64,000 nucleotides of DNA from UBA7330 sp043554545 (GTDB taxonomy: Bacteria; Bacteroidota; Bacteroidia; Cytophagales; Cyclobacteriaceae), in contig CP121337.1 of the NCBI GenBank assembly GCA_043554545.1, forward strand, positions 1,550,001-1,614,000, in the 5' to 3' direction. The notes beneath the pieces are model-generated. The model did no database searches and was not told the origin of the DNA. It saw only the letters and a program-made list of their open reading frames with translations. This document shows, one piece after another, positions 18,282 to 27,890 of the stretch (position 1 is the first letter of the stretch; every line of letters starts with the position of its first letter). Both the position numbers and the translations under genes were made by a program.

Positions 18282-19151
18282 TTAATTATCCATTACCAGG
18301 CTGTAGTCAACTACAAACTTGTCAACTGACCTAACCTTAATGTTTCTTATTTCTGCGGGATACAAAGCCGGCATATGTTGGACCAATTCGATGGCGTTTT
18401 GCTTGCATTGCATTGCATCATCTTTTAGTGGCATTCCTGCATGCCAATTACTCTCAATACATGGATTGATGATGTGTCCACTGGTGTCGACTTCAAATAC
18501 AACCGTAAATCTTCTGCTTGCTGCTTCAAAAGAAGGGCTTTCAATGATTAGACTGTCATGTTTATTCTTCGGTTCAAATACAATTTCGCAAGGTTTTAAA
18601 TGAGCGGTGACATAGTCCTTCGCTTCATCGAAGCTCATCGATAGTTTGGGAGGGTCGTCAACTCTATCAAATATTTCATTCTTCCAGAGTTTTACATAAA
18701 GCTCTTCCGAATCCAGTTTATGGAGTTGATCAATCTGGTTTTTTACTTTATTTAATTGCCTGATTAATTTCTTGGATTGAGATGTCAGCGCAGTTCTTTG
18801 GCAGGGAGAGGTAAAAAGCTGCATATACCTTGGGTGCTTGCTCGCAAAGACGATGTAAGCAGAGTCGATATCAAATTCAAAAGCACAATCTGAGGTTCTG
18901 GAAAGAACTTTAACGGTATCTGCCGTCACTCCTTTAAACGTTTCGCTGACAGCTAATGTCGTTCTGAATAATTGATGAGCTGAACCTCTTTCTGTTCTGA
19001 CAATGATTTGTTCTTTGCTAAGTACAGTTGCCAGAAAGATGTTTTGCGTAAGGGCGATCTCTTTCTCCAGAAGTGGACTTTTACAATTGCAGGCGGATCC
19101 ATAGGTATTTATCAAAAGCAAGAGGATAACGCCAGCAAAAATAGACTTCAT
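18282..19151 (-). CDS. exported protein with TIMP/NTR-like N-terminus and TonB-C-like C-terminus
   Basis: A 289-residue protein with a signal peptide (1-20, ending YGSA) followed at once by C-N-C. A free CxC at the mature N-terminus, followed by a beta-barrel pattern and cysteines in SDCAFEF and SPCQRT, is the layout of netrin/TIMP-like domains (to about residue 130). The last 80 residues (RFTVVFEVDTSGHIINPCI ... FVVDYSLVM) resemble the TonB C-terminal fold. Function unknown; both domain calls are eye-based inferences. The gene is monocistronic. Confidence 0.65.
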   Translation of the reverse strand: MKSIFAGVILLLLINTYGSACNCKSPLLEKEIALTQNIFLATVLSKEQIIVRTERGSAHQLFRTTLAVSETFKGVTADTVKVLSRTSDCAFEFDIDSAYIVFASKHPRYMQLFTSPCQRTALTSQSKKLIRQLNKVKNQIDQLHKLDSEELYVKLWKNEIFDRVDDPPKLSMSFDEAKDYVTAHLKPCEIVFEPKNKHDSLIIESPSFEAASRRFTVVFEVDTSGHIINPCIESNWHAGMPLKDDAMQCKQNAIELVQHMPALYPAEIRNIKVRSVDKFVVDYSLVMDN

Positions 19152-19259
19152 TAAGTAGGTATTGGTTGGGATATTGCTGCAATTAAGGAAAAATTTTAGA
19201 AAGACAGGAAACCCTCAGTCACAATTTTCATGAATCTGTCGTTATTATCCATTCAAAGG

Positions 19260-21218
19260 CTACCAACTAATAAGTTTTCTGTCAAAGAAGTAAAACATCC
19301 CATTCTCTCTACCGATGAGTAAGCTTGGTTCCTTTGAGTTACCAACATACCATGAGGTAGGAGCGCATGAATGTTGACCCAGGAAAATAGGTTCTTCTTT
19401 GTATTTGAGCAATTTTGGGAATTGATATACGGGTTCGGAATCAGTACCCACATTCTTTAAGAATAGTACCGCTGAACCCGGTCTTTGCTTTTCGTACGTC
19501 CAGGGTAAGCCATGCTCGGGATTGGGTACACAACCATGTCTGGGCGTGCCCACAATTAAGTCCATGGTTCCGTCAAGGTCCCAATCCAGGACATTAAACT
19601 TTAATCTCCCTGTGCCCCCGGCTTTCAGGAAATTTCCTTTTATGGGTTGACCATCTTCAAGTCTGAGTTTGAAGCCCTCCTGGAGGTTATATGCATCCAG
19701 TTGCCAGTATAAGTGGAATTCATCATCATCATCAAGTGTTACATAGGCCATTCTATCGCCTATTTTGGCCACTCCCGGCTTGCATCTCCAGGTACCGTGC
19801 AGGTCTAAACCTTCCAGGTATAAGGGGTGTTCTTTTGCCAGTTTTGGCTCCTCTTTGGTTCCTGTATTAAGAAAGACTGAATGTTTTCCTCTGCTATCTC
19901 CCATGACAATGTCGTAAAGTCCATCCATGTTCCAGTCCACCACATTCGGGCAGGTATATCCCCAGCGGGCTTCTCCCGGTCCCTGAATGTTTTCTCCATA
20001 CCCTGGCTGGATGTGAATCTCATGCCCTTCTGCCGTTAAGGCCTCACCTGAGATGAATTTTGGTGATTTCTGACTGCCCACGTTTTTGAAAAATAAGACC
20101 TGTCCCCTTGAATTTCCAGAAACGATATCCATCAACCCATCGCCATCCCAATCTACCATGGTAGGGACTACCAACGAGCCTCCTTTGAGTTGTGCCTGAT
20201 GTGCCAGCAAGGATTTAGGTGTTTTATAGATCGGAGCATTTCTTTCCTTTGAATACTTTACATATTTGTAGAAATAGATTCCACCTTCTCCGGATACAAT
20301 CAGGTCTGTTAGTTTGCCGTCTGAACCAGGGTAGGCAAGGGGAGTTGCATTGACCACCGGGTGTCTTAAGGTGATCAGGTTTTCTCCAACGGTAATCCCT
20401 TCATTGATGATCTTGTCTTCTGCGCTTAATTGGTGAAAGTTTAGGTTGCCAAACCTCGAACCGGTGATGAATCCAACCTGATTGTCATTAAAAGTTGTTT
20501 TCGTAATGTTTTTGTGGCCGGAACGTACATTTACTTCACCAATTGAGGCTTTGACAGGCATGCTTTTGACAGTACTAAAACCTGCAGAAATAGTCGCCTG
20601 GTATAAGTAAGAATGGGAGACTTCTCCATTGTAAACACCCGATGGACTGTAAGGTATGTAGTCGGCACTCCTTCCACTGCCCGGGGCCCTTGTGGTTCGG
20701 CCGTCACTGATCGAGAATACAAATGAAAAATCACCGGATTTGTTTCGTTCCACAAACATGGCTCCTGGGTTACGGGGTAATTGGAGGGCTATTTCATCTG
20801 TTACTTCAAAAGTAAATGACTGCTGGTTGAAGACACTCATCAAAATCTTGTCTTCATGATACCAAAAGCCATAGATTTTGTCTTTTTCCTGAAGCATACA
20901 TCCGGGACTTGCATGATCAACAGGTGCTTTGAAAGCTTTGGGTTTTGAAAAGACGGGTACCCCATCTTTTGAAATCTTTTTGAATGGATAATAGTAGTAG
21001 CCCGGGTACCACCTGTCTGACCCGATAAATAAATCCGGATAGGAGGTGTTAGACAGATAGGCAATGCCAATAGGTGTGCAACTAACCCCCGGAAAATCAA
21101 AGGTCCCAATGTTATCTGCAGAATGGTTTGGGATGGCTTCTCCCAGGAGTCGCTCTTCCTGCGCATAGGAAGAGATAAAGCATAGGATCAACAATAAAAA
21201 CACAAGACTTTTCTCCAT
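19260..21218 (-). CDS. secreted FG-GAP/VCBS repeat protein
   Basis: A protein of about 652 residues with a signal peptide (EKSLVFLLLILCFISSYAQ). FG-GAP/VCBS beta-propeller repeats recur around motifs such as VDWDGDGLMDIVSGNSRG, VDWNMDGLYDIVMGDSRG and LDWDLDGTMDLIVGTPRH, whose Asp-rich D-x-D-x-D-G loops bind calcium. These propellers act as extracellular binding modules. No catalytic domain is seen. I chose ATG 21218, directly before the signal peptide, over one 27 bases upstream. The protein may belong functionally with the nearby sulfatase and cytochrome cluster. Confidence 0.8.
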   Translation of the reverse strand: MEKSLVFLLLILCFISSYAQEERLLGEAIPNHSADNIGTFDFPGVSCTPIGIAYLSNTSYPDLFIGSDRWYPGYYYYPFKKISKDGVPVFSKPKAFKAPVDHASPGCMLQEKDKIYGFWYHEDKILMSVFNQQSFTFEVTDEIALQLPRNPGAMFVERNKSGDFSFVFSISDGRTTRAPGSGRSADYIPYSPSGVYNGEVSHSYLYQATISAGFSTVKSMPVKASIGEVNVRSGHKNITKTTFNDNQVGFITGSRFGNLNFHQLSAEDKIINEGITVGENLITLRHPVVNATPLAYPGSDGKLTDLIVSGEGGIYFYKYVKYSKERNAPIYKTPKSLLAHQAQLKGGSLVVPTMVDWDGDGLMDIVSGNSRGQVLFFKNVGSQKSPKFISGEALTAEGHEIHIQPGYGENIQGPGEARWGYTCPNVVDWNMDGLYDIVMGDSRGKHSVFLNTGTKEEPKLAKEHPLYLEGLDLHGTWRCKPGVAKIGDRMAYVTLDDDDEFHLYWQLDAYNLQEGFKLRLEDGQPIKGNFLKAGGTGRLKFNVLDWDLDGTMDLIVGTPRHGCVPNPEHGLPWTYEKQRPGSAVLFLKNVGTDSEPVYQFPKLLKYKEEPIFLGQHSCAPTSWYVGNSKEPSLLIGRENGMFYFFDRKLISW

Positions 21219-21381
21219 GGGGTATTTATAAATAGGTGTCATCATGCTTATGATATAAGATGAATAGGAAATACGATTATATAGGATATAAACTAAAGGT
21301 GAACATGTCTTTAAATAATTACTGAATATTTATCCATAATAAGCTAATAATATTAGTTAATAACTAACTATATTAGCATTC

Positions 21382-21705
21382 ATGAATGAATGGGAGAAGA
21401 TCGATGGAGGAGGAGCAGCGCTGATGTACTTCAAGCAATGTATTGAACAGCTTTGTAAGCAGCATGGATTGAGCGTCCCGGATGACGAGAAAATAAAGTT
21501 TTTCTATTTTAAAAGGTATTATTCAGTAGTAGATGTAATCAGGATGGAAACAAAAGATTTAAGAATTAAAGAGGCAAAAGTGAGTATTGAATGGCAGGAT
21601 CAGTATGGGATGGGAGGCAAAGACTTCTACAACTCTAAGGATATCAGGGAGTTTTTACAAAGCTTTCAGGCGTTGAGGGACTACCTGGGGAAGAATGCAA
21701 GGTAG
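21382..21705 (+). CDS. small hypothetical protein
   Basis: A 107-residue soluble protein rich in charged and aromatic residues (for example KIKFFYFKRYYSVVDVIRME). It has no signal peptide and no recognised motif. It follows a 136-bp AT-rich divergent region and ends 8 bp before the convergent flavoprotein gene. The ATG at 21382 is the first in frame. The even amino-acid composition suggests a real gene, but I do not recognise the family. Confidence 0.6.
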   Translation: MNEWEKIDGGGAALMYFKQCIEQLCKQHGLSVPDDEKIKFFYFKRYYSVVDVIRMETKDLRIKEAKVSIEWQDQYGMGGKDFYNSKDIREFLQSFQALRDYLGKNAR

Positions 21706-21713
21706 CATTGCGT

Positions 21714-22925
21714 TTATCCAAGCTTCCCTGCGACAAACCCAGTCGTCCAGGCAGCCTGGAAATTGTATCCTCCGGTGATGGCGTCAATATCCAAAACTTC
21801 ACCAGCAAAGTACAGGTTTTTGCATGCCGTACTCTGCATGGTATTGAGGTCGATACTGTCCAGACTTATGCCTCCACAGGTAACGAACTCTTCTTTGAAG
21901 GTGGTTTTTCCCGAAGCCGCATAAATGTCATTGGTCATCATATTCGTTAGTTTATTCAGGTCTTTCTTTCCTGTTTCCCCCCATTTTTTGGAAGCGTCTA
22001 ACGAAACCTTTTTCAGAAGGTAGGCCCATAACCGATCGGGAAACGAAAAAGGTTTTACACTAGAGAGTAGCTTTTTTGGATGTTCGAGGATGATAGCGTT
22101 TAATTGATCTACGACTATTTGTTGATTGATCTCCCCAGTCCAATTTACCTGAAATTTAAACCGGTAATCTTTTTGAGCGAGTGCTCTTGCACCAAAGGCA
22201 GATAACTTTAAGATGGCAGGACCACTCATACCCCAATGCGTAATCAAAAGCGGGCCTGAAGACTTTAGTTTTGTTCCTTGAATGCTGACCAAAGCTGCAG
22301 GAGCTACTACCCCCATCAAAGCTTTGACAGGATCATTGGGGATGTTGAATGTAAACAAAGAGGGAACAGGCGTCTCGATCTGGTGACCCAGGTCTTTTAA
22401 CCAATCAAACCCACTTACTTTGGCTGATCCTCCGGAAGTGATAATGACCTTATCAAATACTGCGTCCGGCTGCTCTTTGGCAAAACTTAGTTTCAATTGA
22501 TTTCCCGCAGCGGTGATAGCAGTAACTCCGTGTTGTAATTTGATATGGACCTGATGTTTTCCCACTTCGTGCAGAAAACAGTCGATGATGGATTGTGACG
22601 ACTGAGATTTTGGGAACATCCGGCCGTCGGGTTCTTCAATTAGTGGAACACCTCGTGACTCAAACCAGGCAATGGTGTGTTGCGTATTGAAGACAGGAAA
22701 GAGCTTCTTTAATTTCTGGCCGCCTCTCGGGTACGCTTTACAGAGTTCTGCAATTGACTTGCAGCCATTGGTTACATTACACCTTCCACCTCCTGATACC
22801 TTGACTTTGGCCAGTAACTGGTTGGTCTTTTCTAAGATGGTAACCTGTGCAGCGGGATGATTTTCTTTGACAGCCAAGGCCGCAAAAAAGCCAGCTGCAC
22901 CGCCACCGACTACAGCAACCTTCAT
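21714..22925 (-). CDS. BaiN/RdsA-family NAD(P)/FAD-dependent oxidoreductase
   Basis: A 403-residue HI0933-type flavoprotein. The N-terminal Rossmann motif is VVGGGAAGFFAAL, followed by the family signature SGGGRCNVTN, a middle TSGGSAKVSG segment, and the C-terminal FAD motif CKNLYFAGEVLDIDAITGGYNFQ (about residues 365-390). Members reduce small molecules, including bile-acid intermediates for BaiN, but most are of unknown substrate. Its ATG overlaps the stop of the CvfB-like gene by 4 bp, so the two are co-transcribed. Confidence 0.85.
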   Translation of the reverse strand: MKVAVVGGGAAGFFAALAVKENHPAAQVTILEKTNQLLAKVKVSGGGRCNVTNGCKSIAELCKAYPRGGQKLKKLFPVFNTQHTIAWFESRGVPLIEEPDGRMFPKSQSSQSIIDCFLHEVGKHQVHIKLQHGVTAITAAGNQLKLSFAKEQPDAVFDKVIITSGGSAKVSGFDWLKDLGHQIETPVPSLFTFNIPNDPVKALMGVVAPAALVSIQGTKLKSSGPLLITHWGMSGPAILKLSAFGARALAQKDYRFKFQVNWTGEINQQIVVDQLNAIILEHPKKLLSSVKPFSFPDRLWAYLLKKVSLDASKKWGETGKKDLNKLTNMMTNDIYAASGKTTFKEEFVTCGGISLDSIDLNTMQSTACKNLYFAGEVLDIDAITGGYNFQAAWTTGFVAGKLG

Positions 22926-23764
22926 TTTTTTGTTGTCAAAGTAATCCCATCCCCTGTGATGAGGATTTTCTTCTTTTTGTAAAGTGCTCCAATCGCCCTT
23001 TTGTAGGCCTTTTTACTGATCCCGAAAGTGGCATAGATTTTTTCTGCATCACTTTTGTCTCCCAGGGGTAGAGACCCATTGTTTTCGATGAGTTTTTGGT
23101 ACACAAGATCCACATTCACATCATTGAAATTGGTATACCCTATGGGTTGGATGGAGATATCAATTTTATCATCTTCTCTGATTTTCTTGACATATCCAGT
23201 AAGCTTATCACCGGTTTTGATTGGCTTAAAAACTTCATTTTTATAGACCAGGCCATCAAATAGGTTGTCAATAATTACAGGATAGCCTAAATCTGTCTCC
23301 CGATAGACCATTAGGTCAACCTCTTGCCCGATATCAATCCCGCTAGGTCGCTCATCCAGTCTTTCTTCCACCCGGCTGCTGGCAAATAAGCGAGAGGTTT
23401 GTGGATCAAGAGAAAGTTGCACTACATACCATGCTCCTTCCTGCATGCGCTGCTCCTGCTCACCAAATGGGACAAACAGGTCTTTTTCCATTCCCCAATC
23501 CAAAAAGGCCCCCACTTCAGTAATCATTTTGACCTGGAGCAAGGCAAATTCATTAAGCAGAATTTTAGGGGTTAGGGTAGTAGCCACTTTTCGGGCTTCG
23601 TGATCCAGGTAAACGAAGACTTTGATTTGATCACCAAACTCATATTTTTCAGGACAGTATTTGTTGGGCAGGAGTACTTCCTCTCCAAAGGGATCTTTGA
23701 GATATAACCCATTGTCAGTGGACCTGACAATTTCCAGTTCGTTGTACTTACCTACAGGAATCAA
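22922..23764 (-). CDS. CvfB-like S1 RNA-binding protein
   Basis: A 280-residue protein of the CvfB/YitL family. The N-terminal S1-like domains (about residues 1-60 and 65-135, including ITEVGAFLDWGMEKDLFVPF) are followed by another S1 domain (about 145-210) and a C-terminal winged-helix region (about 215-280, KSDAEKIYATFGISKKAYKRAIG). It binds RNA; in Staphylococcus CvfB affects virulence gene expression. It is the first gene of a pair with the downstream flavoprotein (4-bp overlap), and its start faces the sulfatase gene across 161 bp. Confidence 0.83.
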   Translation of the reverse strand: MIPVGKYNELEIVRSTDNGLYLKDPFGEEVLLPNKYCPEKYEFGDQIKVFVYLDHEARKVATTLTPKILLNEFALLQVKMITEVGAFLDWGMEKDLFVPFGEQEQRMQEGAWYVVQLSLDPQTSRLFASSRVEERLDERPSGIDIGQEVDLMVYRETDLGYPVIIDNLFDGLVYKNEVFKPIKTGDKLTGYVKKIREDDKIDISIQPIGYTNFNDVNVDLVYQKLIENNGSLPLGDKSDAEKIYATFGISKKAYKRAIGALYKKKKILITGDGITLTTKK

Positions 23765-23925
23765 ATGCTTGCTTTTGATGCAAAGCTACTGAGTTTACCA
23801 TAGTCTTACCACTACTTTGTATTCCTGTAAGACTAAGGCTGGTTTTACTTAATCATTGTATTTATTTACCTTGCTGGTATACAGACCTTTATGTATAGCA
23901 AAACAACAAATGACCATCTGTTAAA

Positions 23926-25545
23926 ATGAAAAAATCAGGCAATACATTACCCTTAATTTTGATGATTCTGCTCACGGCCCCCTTTTACCTGGCGGCGCAG
24001 TCTAATCAACCGAACATCATCGTCATCATGGCGGACGACCTTGGGTATTCAGATCTTGGGTGCTATGGAGGTGAGATAAAGACACCTGTATTAAATAAAA
24101 TGGCCGATGAGGGTTTGCGATTTACACAATTCTATAATTGTGGTCGTTGCTGGCCAACCCGTTCATCTATACTTTCCGGGTATTACCCACAGCAGATAAA
24201 TGCAGACGGGAAAAGGGCGGATTTCCCTCAATGGGGCTATTTGATTCCTCATCATTTGAAGCAAGCTGGCTATCAAAGTTATCACACGGGTAAATGGCAT
24301 GTCCCGAATGTGAGTGGAATTACCACAAAGGGAGGGTTTGATAAGTCTTATCACCTGATGAGCTATGACAACCATTTTTCAGTTAAAAAACACTATTTGA
24401 ATGACCAGGAATTACCGGCGATAGGCAAAGATTCTGAGTATTATTCTACCACAGCAGTCACCGACTATGCCGTGAGGTTTCTGGAAGAGCACAAAGAAAC
24501 GACAGCTGACGCACCCTTCTTTTTGTATGTAGCCTATATCACTCCTCATTTTCCATTACAGGCTCCTCAGGAAGAAATTGATAAATATCGTGATGATTAT
24601 CTTAATGGATGGAATGAACTTAAGGATAAACGCTATGACCGGCAAAAGGCGTTGGGTTTTGAGCTAGGAGCAAACAGCCCATTTGAATACTTTGTTACAG
24701 CGCCCTGGAGCTGGCCTGATGCACAGCTAAAAGATTCTATTCCAGGGGAAATGCGACTGGCGAAACCCTGGGAACAGCTTACTCAAACTGAAAAGGAGCT
24801 GCAGGCAACCAAGATGGCGATTCATGCGGCGATGGTAGGTCGTATAGACATGGAGATTGGACGCATATTGAAACAGTTAAAGGCCATGGGTGAAGAGGAA
24901 AACACCCTGGTTTTGTTTCTCTCTGATAATGGGGCCAGTGCAGAACAGATTATTCGAGGGGAAGGGCATGACCATAACATGGAGTTGGGTTGTGAAGGTA
25001 CCTACCTCTGTTTAGGCCCTGGTTTTTCTACAGCCAGTAATACACCTTTTAGAAGGCACAAATTCTGGACGCATGAGGGAGGGATCTCAACTCCTATGAT
25101 CGCTCGTTGGCCTGCCGGTATCGAAGATGCTGGTGGATTGGAGCACTCCATGGGGCATGTGATAGATTTCCTGCCTACATTTCTGGATCTGGCCGGAACA
25201 GAGAGACTTGCTGAGCGGAATGGCATTAAAGCCCCTCCACTGCCGGGGAAAAGCCTGGTTGAGCTCTTTTCCGGAGATAGTAAGGCTGAACGTGAGCTAT
25301 ACTTTAGTCACAATGGAAATCACGCCTTGAGACAAGGCAAATGGAAAGCAGTCATCTCCACAGACATAGATGGCAGGTGGCAATTGTATAACATGGAGGA
25401 AGATCGTACTGAGCTGAATAACCTGGCTGATAACTTCTACCAATTTGGTGATCCATCATGGAAAAAGGCCAACCAAGAACAACTGAACAGCATGAAAGTC
25501 CGCTGGAGTGAGTTAGACAGCTTATATCAGATACAGGGAAAATAG
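23926..25545 (+). CDS. secreted sulfatase (arylsulfatase family)
   Basis: A 539-residue enzyme with a signal peptide (1-24). The sulfatase signature has metal-binding D37-D38 in MADDLGYSD and the formylglycine site C75-x-P77-x-R79 in GRCWPTRSSILSG; C75 must be oxidised to formylglycine by a maturase that is not encoded here. Further motifs are HTGKWH and LFLSDNGAS. It removes sulfate esters, probably from polysaccharides, in the periplasm or outside the cell. The substrate is not predictable from sequence alone. Confidence 0.9.
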   Translation: MKKSGNTLPLILMILLTAPFYLAAQSNQPNIIVIMADDLGYSDLGCYGGEIKTPVLNKMADEGLRFTQFYNCGRCWPTRSSILSGYYPQQINADGKRADFPQWGYLIPHHLKQAGYQSYHTGKWHVPNVSGITTKGGFDKSYHLMSYDNHFSVKKHYLNDQELPAIGKDSEYYSTTAVTDYAVRFLEEHKETTADAPFFLYVAYITPHFPLQAPQEEIDKYRDDYLNGWNELKDKRYDRQKALGFELGANSPFEYFVTAPWSWPDAQLKDSIPGEMRLAKPWEQLTQTEKELQATKMAIHAAMVGRIDMEIGRILKQLKAMGEEENTLVLFLSDNGASAEQIIRGEGHDHNMELGCEGTYLCLGPGFSTASNTPFRRHKFWTHEGGISTPMIARWPAGIEDAGGLEHSMGHVIDFLPTFLDLAGTERLAERNGIKAPPLPGKSLVELFSGDSKAERELYFSHNGNHALRQGKWKAVISTDIDGRWQLYNMEEDRTELNNLADNFYQFGDPSWKKANQEQLNSMKVRWSELDSLYQIQGK

Positions 25546-25638
25546 CGGTTCTCTATTTAATCATGTTCCCCTTTTAGGTCGGTATGTCTTATATGCATGA
25601 TACAATAGGTATGTAATTATAATTCAGAACCTATTACG

Positions 25639-25923
25639 GTGAATTCCGAACGTTGCACTTTACTGTCGGGCCTAGTTTTGTCTCAAATTATTAGCGGTAT
25701 GAACCGTAATTATATGAAGGCTGAGACAAATCACGAAACCATTTTTAGCGAAACCGATCAGGTCACTACAAGAGATGAAAATCAATTGTTAATTAGTGAC
25801 CTAGAGGGCTTATTACGTTCAAATCAACAGGAGCAATTGGTAAGTTTCTTCTGTTTTCCTGAGGTCATACGCCCGCATAAAAATCATATATTTCAACAAT
25901 CATTAAAACATAAAGAATCATGA
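25639..25923 (+). CDS. doubtful small ORF upstream of a secreted protein
   Basis: A 94-residue frame from GTG 25639, or a shorter one from the ATG in RNYMKAE. It ends in an overlap with the ATG of the next gene (ATGA at 25920-25923). The composition is hydrophilic and glutamine- and serine-rich, with no motif. The stop/start overlap favours a coupled gene, while the weak start and unremarkable sequence argue against it. It could instead be an untranslated leader. Confidence 0.3.
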   Translation: MNSERCTLLSGLVLSQIISGMNRNYMKAETNHETIFSETDQVTTRDENQLLISDLEGLLRSNQQEQLVSFFCFPEVIRPHKNHIFQQSLKHKES

Positions 25924-26363
25924 AACACATCATTGTAATTGTATGTATGCTTGTTATTTCTATGGAAGTATCAGCTCAGGAAATGAAAGTAATCAGTATC
26001 GTGGAAAATGTAGATCCGGTGGGCATTGGAAGATCTAGGATACTTGAACACCAGGAGCAGGTAACTACTGCTAAGTTGACTACAGAGCGAACCGACGGAA
26101 AATCTTCTGATCAAAATAAGATCAAAAGAAAGGAAGCAAAGATTGACAACCTGGAAGAAACCAAGTTGCTAAATATTTTTAATGGGTTTGGGATTAGTTT
26201 TCAAAACGTAGCTTCTAATGATGCGCTTATCTCAGCCAAGATTAATGAAATGATGACGGATGGCTGGATCCTCACCTTTGTTACCAGTGCAGTAGAAAGT
26301 GTAGGCGGAAAAGGAGATGATCAGGGGATATTTATTACCCGGTTATTCTTTGCCAGAAATTAG
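25920..26363 (+). CDS. small secreted hypothetical protein
   Basis: A 147-residue protein with a signal peptide (IIVIVCMLVISMEVSAQ), a charged central part and a C-terminal stretch NEMMTDGWILTFVTSAVES followed by GIFITRLFFARN. The W-x-L and final F-x-R pattern recalls DUF4177-type small proteins, but I am not sure. It is followed by a hairpin and a convergent operon. Confidence 0.6.
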   Translation: MKHIIVIVCMLVISMEVSAQEMKVISIVENVDPVGIGRSRILEHQEQVTTAKLTTERTDGKSSDQNKIKRKEAKIDNLEETKLLNIFNGFGISFQNVASNDALISAKINEMMTDGWILTFVTSAVESVGGKGDDQGIFITRLFFARN

Positions 26364-26371
26364 GGCTTATC

Positions 26372-26399
26372 GTTGCGCCACCATGGTTGGGGGCGCAAC
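26372..26399. terminator. hairpin between convergent genes
   Basis: GTTGCGCC (26372-26379) pairs with GGCGCAAC (26392-26399) around a 12-base loop, between the stops of the small secreted protein and of the cytochrome-LRR operon. There is no long T-run on either strand, so termination is plausible from position but unproven. Confidence 0.45.
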
Positions 26400-26417
26400 A
26401 TCCTTATATTAAGATCT

Positions 26418-27890
26418 TTAATTGACTGCTACCTGCTCAGGCTTATTATTGCTATCAGAGCCTGTTTGAGCAGTTTTCTTTTCAGTCATGCCTTTGTCTA
26501 CTCCTGAAGAGATTTCTAAATCAGGAAGGGACTGCTGAAGTTGTGTAAGTCCTTCTTCGGTGATACCTGTTTTCCAAAGATAAACCTTACGCAAATTCTT
26601 TAACCTTTCAAGTTGTGCAATGCTTGCATCAGTTATGGAGGTTCCATAAAGGTTGAGGTATTCCAGATAATCTAATCCTGTTAAGTGTTCGATCCCGGCA
26701 TCGGTAATTTGTGTATTTTCCAGATGCAACCTGGTCAGTTTTTTAAATTCAGCAATAGCTGCCAGGCTGTAATCTGTAGTATTCGTATTGCCAATGTTTA
26801 GTGCGACCAATTGCTGGGCAACAGGTTTTAGCAAAGGAACCAGGCTGTCTCCCACTTGATTGAAAGCGATTCTGGCATGCAACCAGTTTACATTATCGGC
26901 AACCTTATACAGTTGGATGCCTTGTTGTTCTATCTGATCCAGTACTTGCTCTTCTGCTGCTGCAACTGCTGTGGTTAGTAAGATTTCCGCTGCGGTTTTA
27001 TGCGCATTTGGATCTACCAGGGCATCCAGGATATTCTGAATGTCCGGATTCAGGGTTACCTGAGCAATTTGCTTGTTGAAAGGTGCTCCTTCATCAATCC
27101 ACCAGCTGAGTAACTTAATCTGCTCATCGGACAGTGGCCGCTTTCCATCCGGTGGCATATGTTCTTCATCACTTTCTGGCAGCAGCAGCCGTTTGATCAT
27201 ATGGCTCTTAGCCGAACTACCGGCAACCAGCACAGGACCATCTTCTCCACCATCCATCAGTGCCTCCGTGGTGTGCATCATCAGTTCACCTTTCTTCTTA
27301 TCCGGGTTATGGCAGGAGGTACAATTGTTGTCAATGATTGGGAAAATAACATCGTGATAGACATCTGCTTCTTGCAGGTTGGTTATCTGGATGTTTTTCT
27401 TTTCCTGTCGGGGATCCATCCCAGCCACCCGTCGGAGGGTGTTGGGCATATATTGAGTGAGATAGTCTGAGCCATGTGTAAGCGAACCTCCGTAATGGCC
27501 GGTACCCATGAGCAAGACAGTCATCAGCGCCATGAATGAAAGGTAAGCCTTATCCAGTACGGGGGAGTTGTTTTTAACTGCTTGCATACGAATAACCAGT
27601 GCGATGCAGGCAACTAATGAGGTGGCTATGCCAAGCCATTGATGCAGTGATAGAAGGTCTTCGCCATACCCACCACCCTGGGCGAGCATTAAACCTAGTA
27701 TGGCCGAGATGATGGCCGAGATGATACCCAGCGAGAGTACGAAGCCAACAACTGATTTAAAAGCTTCAAATTTTTTGAAACGGGAAAGTAATTCAAGAAT
27801 AAAGGCCAGCAGCAAAAATCCAATGGGCAGGTGAAGGACCAGGGGATGAAAGCGTCCGAAAAATAGGATGAGTTCTGAGGGCTGTTCCAT
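26418..27890 (-). CDS. membrane protein with c-type cytochrome and leucine-rich repeats
   Basis: A 490-residue protein with three parts. Residues 10-130 hold four membrane helices of DUF2231 type. A Planctomycete-type cytochrome C domain has the haem motif C190-T-S-C193-H194 and a likely axial Met in EEHMPPDGKRPL. About five leucine-rich repeats (residues 340-460, for example LTRLHLENTQITDAGIEHL) follow, with a polar tail. It should be an electron carrier displayed on the membrane. Its ATG overlaps the stop of the DUF1501 gene by 1 bp, so it is the third gene of an operon. Confidence 0.82.
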   Translation of the reverse strand: MEQPSELILFFGRFHPLVLHLPIGFLLLAFILELLSRFKKFEAFKSVVGFVLSLGIISAIISAILGLMLAQGGGYGEDLLSLHQWLGIATSLVACIALVIRMQAVKNNSPVLDKAYLSFMALMTVLLMGTGHYGGSLTHGSDYLTQYMPNTLRRVAGMDPRQEKKNIQITNLQEADVYHDVIFPIIDNNCTSCHNPDKKKGELMMHTTEALMDGGEDGPVLVAGSSAKSHMIKRLLLPESDEEHMPPDGKRPLSDEQIKLLSWWIDEGAPFNKQIAQVTLNPDIQNILDALVDPNAHKTAAEILLTTAVAAAEEQVLDQIEQQGIQLYKVADNVNWLHARIAFNQVGDSLVPLLKPVAQQLVALNIGNTNTTDYSLAAIAEFKKLTRLHLENTQITDAGIEHLTGLDYLEYLNLYGTSITDASIAQLERLKNLRKVYLWKTGITEEGLTQLQQSLPDLEISSGVDKGMTEKKTAQTGSDSNNKPEQVAVN

